64,000 nt of DNA, taken from assembly GCA_048013815.1 (NCBI GenBank), contig CM106586.1, positions 1,736,001 to 1,800,000 of the forward strand, written 5' to 3'. How positions within the stretch are numbered: the stretch's first letter is position 1; every line of letters begins with the position of its first letter. Of this stretch, positions 23,899 to 39,237 are shown one piece after another. The translations under genes were made by a program, and so were the position numbers. The stretch is from Setoptus koraiensis (taxonomy: Eukaryota > Arthropoda). Below the pieces are notes generated by a model. It saw only the letters and a list, made by a program, of their open reading frames with translations. It was not told where the DNA came from and did no database searches.

Positions 23899-24960
23899 TC
23901 AGGGTAGTACATCCATTAGTATTTGACGTGCGGTATCTGTTAATGCATCAGGAAATTTTATATCGAAATTGACTATTATATCTCCGCGTCTTGATGGTTC
24001 TTTGGGGTATGGGAGTCCGTAATTTGAAAGACGCTTAACGGTAGTCGGTGCAATGATATCTTTGAGATTGAGAGCAACTTTAGCACCTTCCAGGGTTGGT
24101 ACTTTAACTTTAGCCGTTCCAGAGAGTGCGTCCTTCAATGTTATCTTGGCAGTATATTTTACATCGTGACCCTCCCTCTGGAATATTGAATGAGGCTTGT
24201 CTTTGACTGTGAAGATTATATCAGCGGGTATAGAGTTTGGGCTTTGGTCGCCCTCTTTTTGAAATGTTATCTTAGTTCCTGACTTCCAACCTGGCTTCAC
24301 ATTGATGGTAAGTACTTTGTCCTCCATCACTGTTTGACCATTAGGCTGCGTTGTACGCCTTGTAATCTTCATTTTCTTGGTTGTGCCATAAAGGATTTCC
24401 TCTAATGTAAGGGGTAGATCTCTTTCGATGGGTGGATCCTGCTTGAGTTTCTTCTGCATTCCGTTGGAGGATCCAAAACTATGAGGTCCACCCATGAACT
24501 GGGAGCCCCCGAATTGATTTGATCTTGTGAATGGCTGACCGTCTGATGTATCCATTTCGGCAAAGCCGAAGATGTTTTCGAAAGGAACACCTGCACCGCC
24601 TGACATACTCTGAAATATGCCACCAAACTGATCGTCAGTTTGGAAGAACTGTTTAAACGTCTGGTATGGGTCGCCTTGAAACGTGTAAGAGAAGCTTCCA
24701 CCTTGGCCTGGATGACCGCCTCCTGCATTGGAGAAGCCGCCCTTGAGGCCCTCCTCACCGACCTGATCGTAGATATCTCTCTTCTTCTTGTCGGATAAAA
24801 CTTCGTAGGCCTCCGCTATATTCTTAAATTTCTCTTCTGCCCCGGGTGATTTGTTCTTGTCTGGATGAAATTTTAGAGCTTGCTTTTTGTAAGCTTTCTT
24901 GATTTCATCCTCCGTTGCAGTCTTTGAAATACCCAATTCTTTGTAATAGTCTTTGCCCAT
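23899..24960 (-). CDS. DnaJ homolog subfamily B (Hsp40 type II, DNAJB1/4/5-like)
   Basis: This intronless 353-codon gene encodes a cytosolic Hsp70 co-chaperone. The J domain (residues ~4-68) begins [20 protein letters not shown] and has the HPD motif at 32-34, which stimulates Hsp70 ATPase. A Gly/Phe-rich linker follows (~70-165, with [15 protein letters not shown]), then the two-part substrate-binding C-terminal domain ([52 protein letters not shown] at the end). There is no CxxCxGxG zinc finger, so it is type II, like human DNAJB1/DNAJB4 and fly DnaJ-1. The ATG at 24960 is the natural start. A cluster of heat-shock elements sits 200-370 bp upstream, so heat induction is strongly expected. 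The gene is divergent from isopentenyl-diphosphate isomerase. Confidence 0.95.
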   Translation of the reverse strand: MGKDYYKELGISKTATEDEIKKAYKKQALKFHPDKNKSPGAEEKFKNIAEAYEVLSDKKKRDIYDQVGEEGLKGGFSNAGGGHPGQGGSFSYTFQGDPYQTFKQFFQTDDQFGGIFQSMSGGAGVPFENIFGFAEMDTSDGQPFTRSNQFGGSQFMGGPHSFGSSNGMQKKLKQDPPIERDLPLTLEEILYGTTKKMKITRRTTQPNGQTVMEDKVLTINVKPGWKSGTKITFQKEGDQSPNSIPADIIFTVKDKPHSIFQREGHDVKYTAKITLKDALSGTAKVKVPTLEGAKVALNLKDIIAPTTVKRLSNYGLPYPKEPSRRGDIIVNFDIKFPDALTDTARQILMDVLP

Positions 24961-25144
24961 GATGATGAACTTAGAATATTTTCCAGATGGTAGGCTGTAT
25001 TATTGCTTTATGGAAAGATGTTTGATGTTATTGCAGTAAACTGTTATGAATATGCTTGATTTTGAGATTATTTAAAATTAGGTTGATGCAAATTAAACTC
25101 GGATATGTTTATCTAACACTAGTCAGAATGTCAATTTGTGCTTA

Positions 25145-25153
25145 GTTATAAAG
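25145..25153 (-). promoter_or_regulatory. candidate TATA box of the Hsp40 gene
   Basis: Read on the minus strand the bases are CTTTATAAC, a TATA-like element about 185 bp upstream of the DNAJB start codon and immediately downstream of the heat-shock-element cluster, as in other heat-shock promoters. This predicts transcription starting near 25115-25120. Confidence 0.5.
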
Positions 25154-25160
25154 CGCGCAA

Positions 25161-25330
25161 GGAATATTCTAGCAAAGAACACAGAAGATTCTAGAAAACA
25201 TACTAGAAATTCTAGTCTAGAATACCCATTTTACATTTAGAATACCCCATGTGCGGCACAACTTGTGCTTAGAGAGTTCTCCTTCTAGAACATGCAGTGG
25301 GAAAAATCACCAGTTTCTAGAGAATATTCC
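25161..25330. promoter_or_regulatory. heat-shock element cluster
   Basis: HSF binds alternating nGAAn/nTTCn units. The run GAAGATTCTAGAA (25184-25196) has three perfectly alternating units. GAATATTC occurs at 25162-25169 and again at 25322-25329. TTCTAGAA occurs at 25283-25290, and further imperfect arrays lie at 25204-25222 and 25315-25322. The DNA between them contains several TCTAGA repeats. The spacing upstream of the TATA-like element fits control of the minus-strand Hsp40 gene. The isomerase start on the plus strand is more than 550 bp away. Confidence 0.8.
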
Positions 25331-25884
25331 TTGTCAGCAGTGCGCATTCATTTTGTGGGTCAATAGTGTTCTCGACGAGTTGATCCCGCCGCTCTATATC
25401 TCGTCTCAAATCGCAAATTACAAGTCCAAGTGTACTCCAAGTCAACAAGCAATCTGGTAATAATCCAAACCCATCTACAAAGATGGTTGCTCCGTTTATC
25501 TAGTCTCAAATACAGCAAGTATCCTGGTTTCTAGCTAGCAGAACTCATCTTCAGCTTATTTGAGCTTGTCTTTAGTAGGCTATGTTGCCTTTTTACACTT
25601 TGCAAGTGCAGCAAAACTATGAAACATGATCAAAACTGAAACTAGAACTGGAACAAAGAGAGAGTCCGCTGCTGCAATCGAGCCGATTTTCCTTCTTCGT
25701 TATCCGTCTAACCCTATATTTGACGGTTCTATTGAACTGTAATGAGAAATCAAAGGAACTCGAGCGACCCTTGAGGAAGGCACATTTTAAATTACCCTAA
25801 CAGCTGACTGCGACACCCATTCTATCATCAACTTGATCTTCTCCGCGATATCACTTTTTATACATACAATCATTTTAAACTAAA

Positions 25885-26733
25885 ATGTTATTCTTGCTGC
25901 CAAAGATATTCTCACGATCAAGATGTGTGGATTTCTTAGGAAGACAGAGTTTCAAACAGAGTGCGCGCTCTTTGAGTATTCAAAACCCTTTGAATAACAT
26001 TGTCGGACAAAACTGGAAAAAGACGATCGAAGATTTGGACCCAGTCCAGGCGAAATTCTACCATGAGGAACAACTGATCAAGGTTGATTACAACGATAAT
26101 GTTCTTGGTCCGTTGTCCAAAGGAGAATCGCATTATATGGAAACCGTTAGAAATAATGTCTTTCACCGTGCACTCTCATTATTTGTCTTCAATGAGTCCG
26201 GACAATTCCTCCTTACACAGAGGTCAGCAACTAAAATAACATTTCCAGAATGCTTCACAAATGCCTGTTGTTCGCATCCATTGTATAATAGACAGGAGTT
26301 AGAAGATGATGGAGATGCAATTGGAGTTAGAAGGGCAACCATAAGGCGGGCCAGTTTTGAGTTAGGTATTGACGAATCGGAAATAAGACCTCAGGATTTG
26401 AATCTCATGAATAAATTTTCGTATCAGGCCGAGTCGGACGGTTCTCTTTGGGGTGAAGCAGAGATTGACTATGTATTCATATTACACAAGAATCTCCATT
26501 TGCAGCCTAATCCAGATGAAGTTAAAGATTTTAAGTATGTGGACAAAGAAGAGATGCAATCGCTACTTTGCAACCATGGTAGCATGGGTGTTCGGTTGAC
26601 ACCTTGGCTGAAATTAATTGCTTCTGAATACCTTTTTAAATATTGGGACAACCTTGATGATCTAGATAAGATTGCTGACCACAAAACAATAGTGAGATTC
26701 AGGGGTATAATGCCGTCATCTTTTACTAGCTGA
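25885..26733 (+). CDS. IDI1: isopentenyl-diphosphate delta-isomerase (type I)
   Basis: This intronless 282-residue Nudix-fold enzyme interconverts isopentenyl and dimethylallyl diphosphate in the mevalonate pathway. Core motifs are all present: VFHRALSLFVFNESGQFLL, TFPECFTNACCSHP with the catalytic cysteine (about residue 123), the Nudix-like GVRRATIRRASFELGI, and SLWGEAEIDYVF with the catalytic/metal glutamate. Relative to the ~227-residue cytosolic human form there are about 50 extra N-terminal residues (MLFLLPKIFSRSRC...RSLSIQNPL) that are Arg/Ser/Phe-rich and acid-poor, typical of a mitochondrial presequence. In mammals alternative starts give organellar forms. The ATG at 25885 is preceded by AT-rich DNA. 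C-terminal KIADHKTIVRFRGI is unremarkable. Confidence 0.95.
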   Translation: MLFLLPKIFSRSRCVDFLGRQSFKQSARSLSIQNPLNNIVGQNWKKTIEDLDPVQAKFYHEEQLIKVDYNDNVLGPLSKGESHYMETVRNNVFHRALSLFVFNESGQFLLTQRSATKITFPECFTNACCSHPLYNRQELEDDGDAIGVRRATIRRASFELGIDESEIRPQDLNLMNKFSYQAESDGSLWGEAEIDYVFILHKNLHLQPNPDEVKDFKYVDKEEMQSLLCNHGSMGVRLTPWLKLIASEYLFKYWDNLDDLDKIADHKTIVRFRGIMPSSFTS

Positions 26734-27034
26734 TTGTGATTGTTTGATACAACTTAATTAGAGTCGTATCCAAAATTTTATTTTGTTCATTTTAAATCAT
26801 CAAGTTCTTTATATATCTGTTCGATATGTATTTAAAAAGTCTATTGATAAAAAAACTCAATGTCTCTGTTAAACAGGAAATTTTTTGAATTTGGCGCATC
26901 AGAAGTGCTGCTGCCAACTCTAGCCTCATGCAATGCTCTAGATGTCTCACTTTATATAGATCGATTTATCATTACGAACAACAAAGAATATTTATCTTAT
27001 TTATCGAGCCTGATACTATTATATTTTCACCGCA

Positions 27035-27379
27035 ATGGACACATCAGACGACCAAGTGTTGAGACTCATTCAATCAAACAAACAATCCGAAGCCATTAGG
27101 TTGGTCATCAAAAATTTCAATCATGCCAATAGAAAACATCCAAATAGAGAGCAGGCTTCTCAGCTTATGATGAGGATATTTTTGAGTGTCAAATCAAGCG
27201 AAATCGAATCAATAGTCAACTCGTTGGATTTAGATGAGATAGACGTTCTCATGAGATATATCTATCACGGATTTGAACACCCCACTGAGGGATCATCGGC
27301 TTACTTACTGACCTGGCACGACAAGGCTTGCAATAGGGGAGGGGTAGGTTCTATCGTGAGAGTACTGACAGAGCATTGA
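27035..27379 (+). CDS. ARPC5: actin-related protein 2/3 complex subunit 5 (p16-Arc), short form
   Basis: The 114-residue product matches the helical body of ARPC5, a subunit of the Arp2/3 actin-nucleating complex. Diagnostic pieces are FLSVKSSEIESIVNSL, DLDEIDVLMRYIYHGFEHP, SAYLLTWHDKA and the C-terminal GGVGSIVRVLTEH. The family is usually ~150 residues. The first ~35-40 residues, including the conserved acidic FRKVDVDEYDE segment, are absent. An in-frame TGA (27011-27013) closes the frame upstream of this ATG, and I found no upstream exon encoding that segment. The gene ends 146 bp before the convergent FAM193 stop. A TA-rich stretch just upstream may be its promoter. Confidence 0.9.
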   Translation: MDTSDDQVLRLIQSNKQSEAIRLVIKNFNHANRKHPNREQASQLMMRIFLSVKSSEIESIVNSLDLDEIDVLMRYIYHGFEHPTEGSSAYLLTWHDKACNRGGVGSIVRVLTEH

Positions 27380-27525
27380 AGAAATAAAAAAAAACAACAA
27401 GGCAAAACTGGATATCACACAATTGAAACACATACAAGGTGAAAAACCACTAATAAAGAGTTAATTGGAAATTCAGGTGGTGAAAATCGAAAGTCTATCA
27501 ATTAATTTACGTCGTGAATCAATTT

Positions 27526-32238
<4,713 letters not shown>

Positions 32239-32887
32239 GAATATTTTGTTGATTATCGTTGTTACAGTTATTACTCAAACAATAGTCAGTCCATCAAGTT
32301 CGGCATTAGCTAGAAAACCGTCGAGAAAAACAACAATGAAGCAAAAGTTAGTTCAAGAGGCAATCGTTCCAGATGTTATTGACGAAATTCCCGAGTCGCC
32401 TAATGTCACTATTCAGTACCCCGGTGGAGTTTCAGTAACGTATGGCAATGAATTAACTCCAACTCAGGTTAAAGATGTGCCCACTGTTGATTGGTCAGCC
32501 AAAGATGACGAACTCTACATGGTAGCCATGGTGGATCCAGATGCTCCAAGTCGTAAGGAGCCCAAGTTCAGACATTGGCTACATTGGCTTGTGGTTAATG
32601 TTCCAGGAAAGGATTTGACCAAGGGCGAGACAATAGCCGAATACGTAGGTTCGGGTCCTCCCGAAGGAACTGGACTCCATCGCTACGTATTTCTAGTCTA
32701 TGCCCAAAAAGATCACCGCATACAAACCAGTCTAAAATTAACCAATACTTCAGCGGCAGGTCGAGGCAACTTTTCGATAAGAGAGTTTGCCGGGCAGCAC
32801 CATTCGAAACCGGTGGCAGCTAATTTCTACCAGGCGAAATATGATGATTATGTACCGACACTGTACAAACAATTGCGAGCTGTTTGA
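32239..32887 (+). CDS. phosphatidylethanolamine-binding protein, probably secreted (5' end uncertain)
   Basis: The PEBP fold is clear: VPDVIDEIPESPNVTIQYPG, the signature DPDAPSRKEPKFRHWLHWLV, the anion-site GSGPPEGTGLHRYVFLVYAQ, REFAGQHHSKPVAANFYQAK, and the end YDDYVPTLYKQLRAV. Family members bind phospholipid head groups and regulate kinase signalling. Several nematode and arthropod forms are secreted (Ov-16 type). An internal ATG (32336) would give a cytosolic 183-residue protein. The frame stays open upstream, however, and encodes a hydrophobic NILLIIVVTVITQTIV segment followed by SSSALA, a good signal peptide. No in-frame ATG exists before a stop at 32147, so I start at a likely acceptor (ACTATTCAG, ending 32238; phase 2). 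A tentative first exon from the ATG at 32045, ending before GTCAAA, is phase-compatible but weakly supported. Confidence 0.85.
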
Positions 32888-33031
32888 AAACAACTAAACA
32901 AGCGATACATACAAATGTAGACGGAACAAAGAATAAGAAAAGAGTCCTTTTTCGTTTCATCAGCGGAACAATAATATTATCAATCAACATTTATGGCAAA
33001 ACATATAGCAATGGCATACAATTCCGCATCA

Positions 33032-34388
33032 TCAGTTACCATTGTCGTCTGGCGCCTCTTTCTCTGGGGGACGTATGAATTCTCTGCTTGATGTATTCCT
33101 GAAAGCCTCCAGTTCAGTCTTATAAAAGTTTGCTGTCAAAATGTATGCCTTTGTCGTTGTTTCTGACACTATTTCAATCAGTGGATCGTGCTTGAAATGA
33201 TGATCTAAGTCTCTTGTCTCAAATACGGGTTTACTGCTGAACTCGAAGGCTCTCTCTGTATTTGGATCTATCGTAGGGTATTATTTTTTTTTTTTTTAGT
33301 TGTGAACAGGAAGAAAGGGGTAAAAAAACGTTGGTTGTTGTGCAAAGTATAAAGTATTTGAGAGACTAGACTAGATCAGAAAATATCCCAATTCGATTTA
33401 TACCTAAATTAACAACGCCCTTGATAGAGGACACGAAGTAATGTTCATCATCTTTGTTGAAGGTGAACGTCAGCTTACCACAGACAAACTCTATGGTAAG
33501 TTCCGGTTTATTAGCCAGCGATATTTGGCCTGTTTGTTTGCTGAGCTCATCGTTTTCCTCAACGTTTTTTGTTGCCGATGACTTCTTGTTCTTGTCCGAA
33601 GAGGGCTCGTAGCAATTATCATCAACGCTAACCACAGAATCTAGCGGTAAATATCCCAATAGTATCAGGTCATTTTTGTTATTGCCGTCTCTACCACTAA
33701 ATGGATCATCTTTGTTGTAATGTTCTAGTAGTGCCTCCACTTTGATAGCCAACGAAAATCTGGCCTTTATACAAACTAGACTGGATGTGGCACTTCTAAC
33801 GACAACATCATTTACACTTAAATCATTTACACCAATGTCTTTTAGTATGATACATTCTGGTCTGGGAGCTTTACCATTTTCACCTGGTGAAGCTTTAGCT
33901 AATAGCTTTTCATATAAATTGTTGTGATTGTTGGTGGTTGGGTCCCCCTCTGATTGACAGTGTAATATTGACCTAGAAATTAGAAAGTTGACTGCAAGAG
34001 TGAGTGGTGTTTAGACGAGATTGATAGTGATTCTCTCTTGTTTCAAGATTTGTGTTCAATTGATCGTTTGAGGTTACATGCAGCAAGCAATTGCGACAAC
34101 TTACCTAGTATTATTGTATTATAGACGATGATTTCTATGTTTAAATGACAAGACAACAATATGTTTGGATTAATATTATGATAATTATTGCTTTACTTAT
34201 GCAAGAGATAGACGAAATTAACACAAGATTGATCAGTTCAAAAACAAAACTCAACCCACTCACTGTTGATCTGATGGACACTCATTTTGCGACAAGCCAT
34301 AGTGATATGTATTGTAGTAGGTGGATCTTGATAGATGGAGATTATGTTTTGTGAAAACAATAAAACATTTAAATCTGGATAATTTCAT
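33032..34388 (-). CDS. unrecognised multi-exon gene
   Basis: I do not recognise the product. Reading the minus strand gives four phase-compatible exons: 34388-34264, 34190-34105, 33991-33404 and 33267-33032, totalling 344 residues. Donors are GTGAGT, GTAAGT and GTATAA; acceptors end in AAAG, TTGCAG and ATAG; introns are 73, 113 and 136 bp. Exons 3 and 4 are the firmer part. They contain NFLISRSILHC, RPECIILKDIGVNDLSVND, SLVCIKARFSLAIKVEALLE, LLGYLPLDSVVSVDDN, a Lys/Ser/Asn-rich loop, ELTIEFVCGKLTFTF, then NTERAFEFSSKPVFETRDL and KAYILTANFYKTELEAFR. The alternation of hydrophobic strands with charged loops suggests a beta-rich globular protein. The LPLDSVVSV piece faintly recalls the LPVDAVISV of UFSP2, but the rest does not match. 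Exons 1-2 rest only on open frame and splice signals. It is convergent with the PEBP gene (144 bp between stops). Confidence 0.5.
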
Positions 34389-36128
34389 GTATATCTATTG
34401 GTATCTCGGTTGTTGTTGTTGTGAGACGATCAAATGATTTCAGTCTGATAAACTATGAGTTGTTATTTGGTGAGCGATGAGCGATATTCTTTCACCACTA
34501 TTATTATTTTATTAATAGTATTCAACATGGATGTAGAGATCTCCTGATTGATTCATTCTTTGAATGCTCCAAGCAACAAAAAACTAATCGCGTTATGGCA
34601 TTATCATAGAGCCAGATTCATAAATGACAACGAAAATCTACGCAAATCAATGGAAGAAAGAAGTTGATTTGAGAAATAGACTATTGTTGCGATAACAACA
34701 GGTTGCTATTTGAACGTTAAGCTCCAATTCGCAAAAGGACTTTGTGTGACATCATTGCATGCGAAAAATCTGGTAGTAAAAACCAATCACAAGTTGAGTG
34801 ATAATTAATCACCTCGAGCTCCATTTACAATATATATACCAACTCACATCAAGCGATTTATCAGCATGCTACATATTATATATTTATAAATATATGTAGT
34901 ATAGCATATAAATAAATAAAAAATTATCACTGCTCCATTATTTGGTGATTATATATCTAGGCAAGGGAATTCGCGAATGAACATAGTTTTTGATCTTGAT
35001 CAGATATGGTGGGAGGTCATATTGAACAACTTCAGCATATATAGTTTGGCCACATCTATCTCACCAGGGTAAACATAGATAATAGATAGTATTATAATTG
35101 GTTATGATATGTAATAGTGCACAGGCGGTGGTAGGTGTTTCATCATTTTTTACTGGAAAAAAAAGAAGCTGAAACAAAACGTAGAGCACACGAATATGAA
35201 ACTATTTATCAGCTCGATTACCAACAGTGACGTAGTATCCTCCTTCATTATTGCGGTGTTTTTGCTGTTGTTGTTGTTGCAAATACATTGTATATATTTA
35301 TGTCCATTTAGCATTTGTCAAATGTTAATTGTTCGTCGGGCTAATACCAGCTTATCACTATTAATTGTTCGGGATTGACGTTCATAATTGACATTTGATT
35401 TTCGAAGTTTCGACACTAGACCCGCGAAAGAAACCGAATAAAAGTTTCATGCGGATATCTGTGTATGAGGGAGGTCGATAGATGAATTCTGAATTCTCGT
35501 TCAGATTACTAAACCGACACAAGAAAACAAGTAGACAGCGCTCTGGATGAAATGCATTCATTGTGAGTTTTCTCTCCACGTTCTACTTGTATTACATTTG
35601 ATTTTTTATTAATTTATTGATATTCGTTCTATTCTCAGTCGATTGATCAAGCGGACAACAATCCGCAGAGTTTATTCAATAACACTCAGTGTACAATATA
35701 TGGTGGCGTAATTGATTATTATCACTCTACTCTCGAATGAAATTATTTTTGTCCTACTAACATTGGTTATGTTTGCGATGTCATAATAATTGTGCATAAA
35801 AAATGTATATTCTTTTTATTTACATATTATTATTAATATTATTATCATAAAAATTACTATAATACTTCAATCTATCACGAGGGCTACGATAATAAAAAAG
35901 AAAGGACAAGCCACACAAACAGGATTGGTTGAGATTTCATTTTGATGAGAGATGATTTGGTTTATCTTTGGTCAAACATATTCTTAATTGTTATTGTTTT
36001 GCTTTGTTTCGCTTGTAAAAAGTTTCTCGTTCATGCTCTTCCGGTTCATTGACAATCGAAACAAAACATAGGTTCGTCACTTTATATCTGTACATGTATT
36101 TAAGTTGGTTTAGTCGAGAGTGTAGCCT
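34389..36128. other. AT-rich gene-free interval
   Basis: No ORF with recognisable sequence. An AT-rich inverted repeat, CTACATAT...ATATGTAG, lies at 34869-34899. From about 35800 to the protease stop at 36129 the DNA would be the 3' UTR of the minus-strand protease gene. Long TATT/ATTA runs lie at 35818-35850. Confidence 0.5.
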
Positions 36129-37758
36129 TTAGTCCAGGTTTTCAACAATCCAGTCTACAGTGTGCGACACGCGATGATAAATACCTAGAAAATGTGATCA
36201 TTTTGTGAGTCATGTTCGCAAAGTGTATATGTACAAAAGCATTAGATGACAGGGCAAGATGGAAATATTATCAAGATGGCGAGATTAGTTTTCAACAGCA
36301 CGTTAGTTTTAGTTACCTGGCTGACGGCTCTGGGCACAACCAAATCCAGCCGAAGTAATACCGGCCAGCGTCCAACGATGAGCCCCATTCGGTCCGACGG
36401 GTATCTTCACCACAAGAGGTCCGCCCGAGTCGCCTACACAAGCGTCTTTGAGGCCGTCCTCGTAGCCGGCGCACATCATTTCGGGAAAAATTTTCAGATC
36501 AATGCCTCGCGTTCTATGCCACCTCTCGCATTCGCCATTTTCAATGATGGGCACATCAACCTTTTGCAACAATCTTGTTCCATATCTGTTACTCAACGAT
36601 GGATCTGTCTTACCAAAGCCGGTCACTGTGCCTATCATGCTCTCAAATTTGAAATCTAACGGTGGCAAACAAACTGGCAACACATTATCTGTATATTTAA
36701 CGGGCTTGTCCAATTTCAATATGGCTATGTCGTATCTATCGGGATGCGAGGCAGAAAACCTGAAGCTGGGATGCAGTTTCACCTTGTTCACCTTGAAGTA
36801 TTGCGGCGGCAACTCTTGGTACTGTTCGTCCTCGATGTCGTAGGCGCCAATAACGATTTGTAATTTGCTCACGGGGGCCCGTGAAATGAAACTGCGATAT
36901 ATTGATTCGCATGGAAAAGAATAGCAATTGAGTTAGCATAATGGATGATTCAATGGATAATTATTTTTATGGATAGTGCTCAATACAAAGCCAACACAAG
37001 TTTGATTAGATATTTGTGTAATAGTTTGTGTGCGACTCACTGGTATACACAATGGGCCGCAGTCACAATGGACTGTCTGTCGACCAGGGCGCCGCCACAT
37101 TGATGCTTGGCAATCTTTATGTGAACTTGGTAAGGGAATTCACCGAAACGTGCGCCCTCTCCGCCGATTATTCTCCTCTGGGGCGTCTGGATGGTCCTGC
37201 CGCAAACTGTAAACAAGCGTGAGACGGATTAAAACGAGTTGATTAGCGACCAGATTTGTTACTGTTTTTGCACTGCACCCAAATGCCCATTCATGGGACA
37301 CTTTTGGTCATGATGCGACTCAAATACGACATGTTACACGTACCCTCTTCCCTGCGCTGATTGTACTGGTTGTATTTGGCGAGACTGTTGGGCTCCGCGA
37401 ACGACGACGACGATTTGTGCAGGTTCGAGATGAGATTTGCCGATGAGGCCGACAATGGCAACGGTATGACGGGCGAAGAGGTTGTTTGGAGCGAGCCGGC
37501 GCCCGATTTCAGATGACCGTTCGCGGTACCAGCGCCGCCTACGCCTGCGCCCGAAGAGGCGCCCATTGGCGATATTAGCGACGTGGGCCGGAATCGCATT
37601 AGGTATTGCGAGGCGGCCCCGAACACGTCCAACACCGTGGACAACGACGACGAGACAGCGGCAGCGGCCGCCGCCGAGGCGCTCTGATGATGATTTTTGT
37701 CCTGGTTGACACTTTGTGGCGATTGGCCGTTGCCTTGTTGATTGTTGCCATTGTGACT

Positions 37759-37791
<33 letters not shown>

Positions 37792-39205
37792 ACTGTTGGT
37801 AGCTGTCAAATGTTGCTGCTGTTGTTTGCCTAAAGAAGTTTTGCCATTTAAGGAGTTGTGATGCTGCTGTTGCTGATGATTCACGGCTTGTTGCATCAGG
37901 TTGTTGCCGGATTGTTGTTGCTGCTGTGGTTGTTGTTGGCCAGCAGTTGCTGTTTGAGACGTGGGTGACAAAATGATTGACTGAGTAATCTGTGTCGGTT
38001 GTTGCTGATTTAATGCTGAAGATTGCTGCTGCTGCTGCTGTTGACTGCCCTCAGAAATCAGCTTGAGCTGCTGCTGCTGGCCTGAAATGGGCACGCTAGT
38101 GGAGCCAGCCGAGCCAGTTGAGCCAGTCGAGCCAACGGAGCTAGTTGAGCCCACTAGCGGCGAGTGAGGAGATGAGGGGAAATGTATCAAATTGTTGTTG
38201 TTGTTGTTGTTGTGCTGATGATGGTCGGCTGACGACGACACCTGTATAGCGTTTGTTTGCGGCTGTTGTTGTTGTTGCTGTTGTTGGACAGCGTTGTTGT
38301 TGGCCGATCTCGCCTGTTGACCTCCTGCGTCGTGTTGAAATTGCAACAACTGCTGGTCGTATTCATGGCCGTGTTGTTTGCTGTTGCTCGTTTGTTTGTG
38401 CTGCTGCTGCTGACCGTTATGCAAATGCGTTTTAGACTGCTGCTGCTGTTGCTGAATGACTGTGTGGCCAGACGCAACAGGTAGTAGCAGCTGCTGGGGC
38501 ACCGACTTGAAGTTTAATTGCGACTGCAATTGAGAGTCTTGTTGCAAATGTTGTCCGCTTGGCTGCTGCTGATTGGCCGTTTGAGTGGTGGTCACAATCT
38601 GATAATAGAGGCTATCGTCTTGGCGCAATTGATGCCGATTAGAGGTTGGCGAGACGACGTGAATGAGTTGTTGTTGATTGGCTGTTGTTGTCGGGCTGGC
38701 AACATTAGAGCTGGCACTAATCATTTGAGTGTTTGCAGTATCAAATAATAAATTAGATGCATGTGTGCCATTGCCAAACGGGATGGCCGCTAATGAAGAC
38801 AACGACGGCGATGATGCAAACGAAAGTACAGGTGGCGTTTGATTAGTTTGCAATTTGTTTATTAGGCTATTAGCGGCACTTGATGCGCCGGAGCTTATTG
38901 CTGGTGTTGTTGTTGTTGCTGTTGTTGCCGTTGCTGGCAAGCCGATACCGTTGGCTCTATTACTGTAAGTGATCAGCTGGTCGTTATCGTTCTTGTTGCT
39001 AAAACCGTTATTATTATTGTTGTTGTTGTTGTTGTTGTTGTTATTACTGTTTGTTGTTGCATAACTGTTTGTTGGCATGAAAATGTTTGACGCAGAAAGG
39101 TTATTAGCTGTGTCTTGAACTAAATGACTGACCGGCTGACTTATGCTGTTCAAATAGTAATCTTGCTGCTGTTCCATTTGGTATTTGTTGTTGTGCTGAT
39201 TAGCC

Positions 39206-39237
<32 letters not shown>

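Noticed and set aside
26860-27099. Upstream ORF as an N-terminal exon of ARPC5
   Set aside because: It is in another frame, lacks the FRKVDVDEYDE-type arm, and overlaps the ARPC5 start without splice sites.
34145-34354. 69-codon plus ORF with a signal-like N-terminus and AATAAA after the stop
   Set aside because: It is antisense to the predicted first two exons of the minus-strand gene and has no similarity. Kept only as an alternative explanation for that stretch.
36246-36659. Plus-strand ORF opposite the protease catalytic exon (also 36502-36843 and 37028-37222)
   Set aside because: Antisense shadow of exons with complete trypsin motifs on the minus strand.
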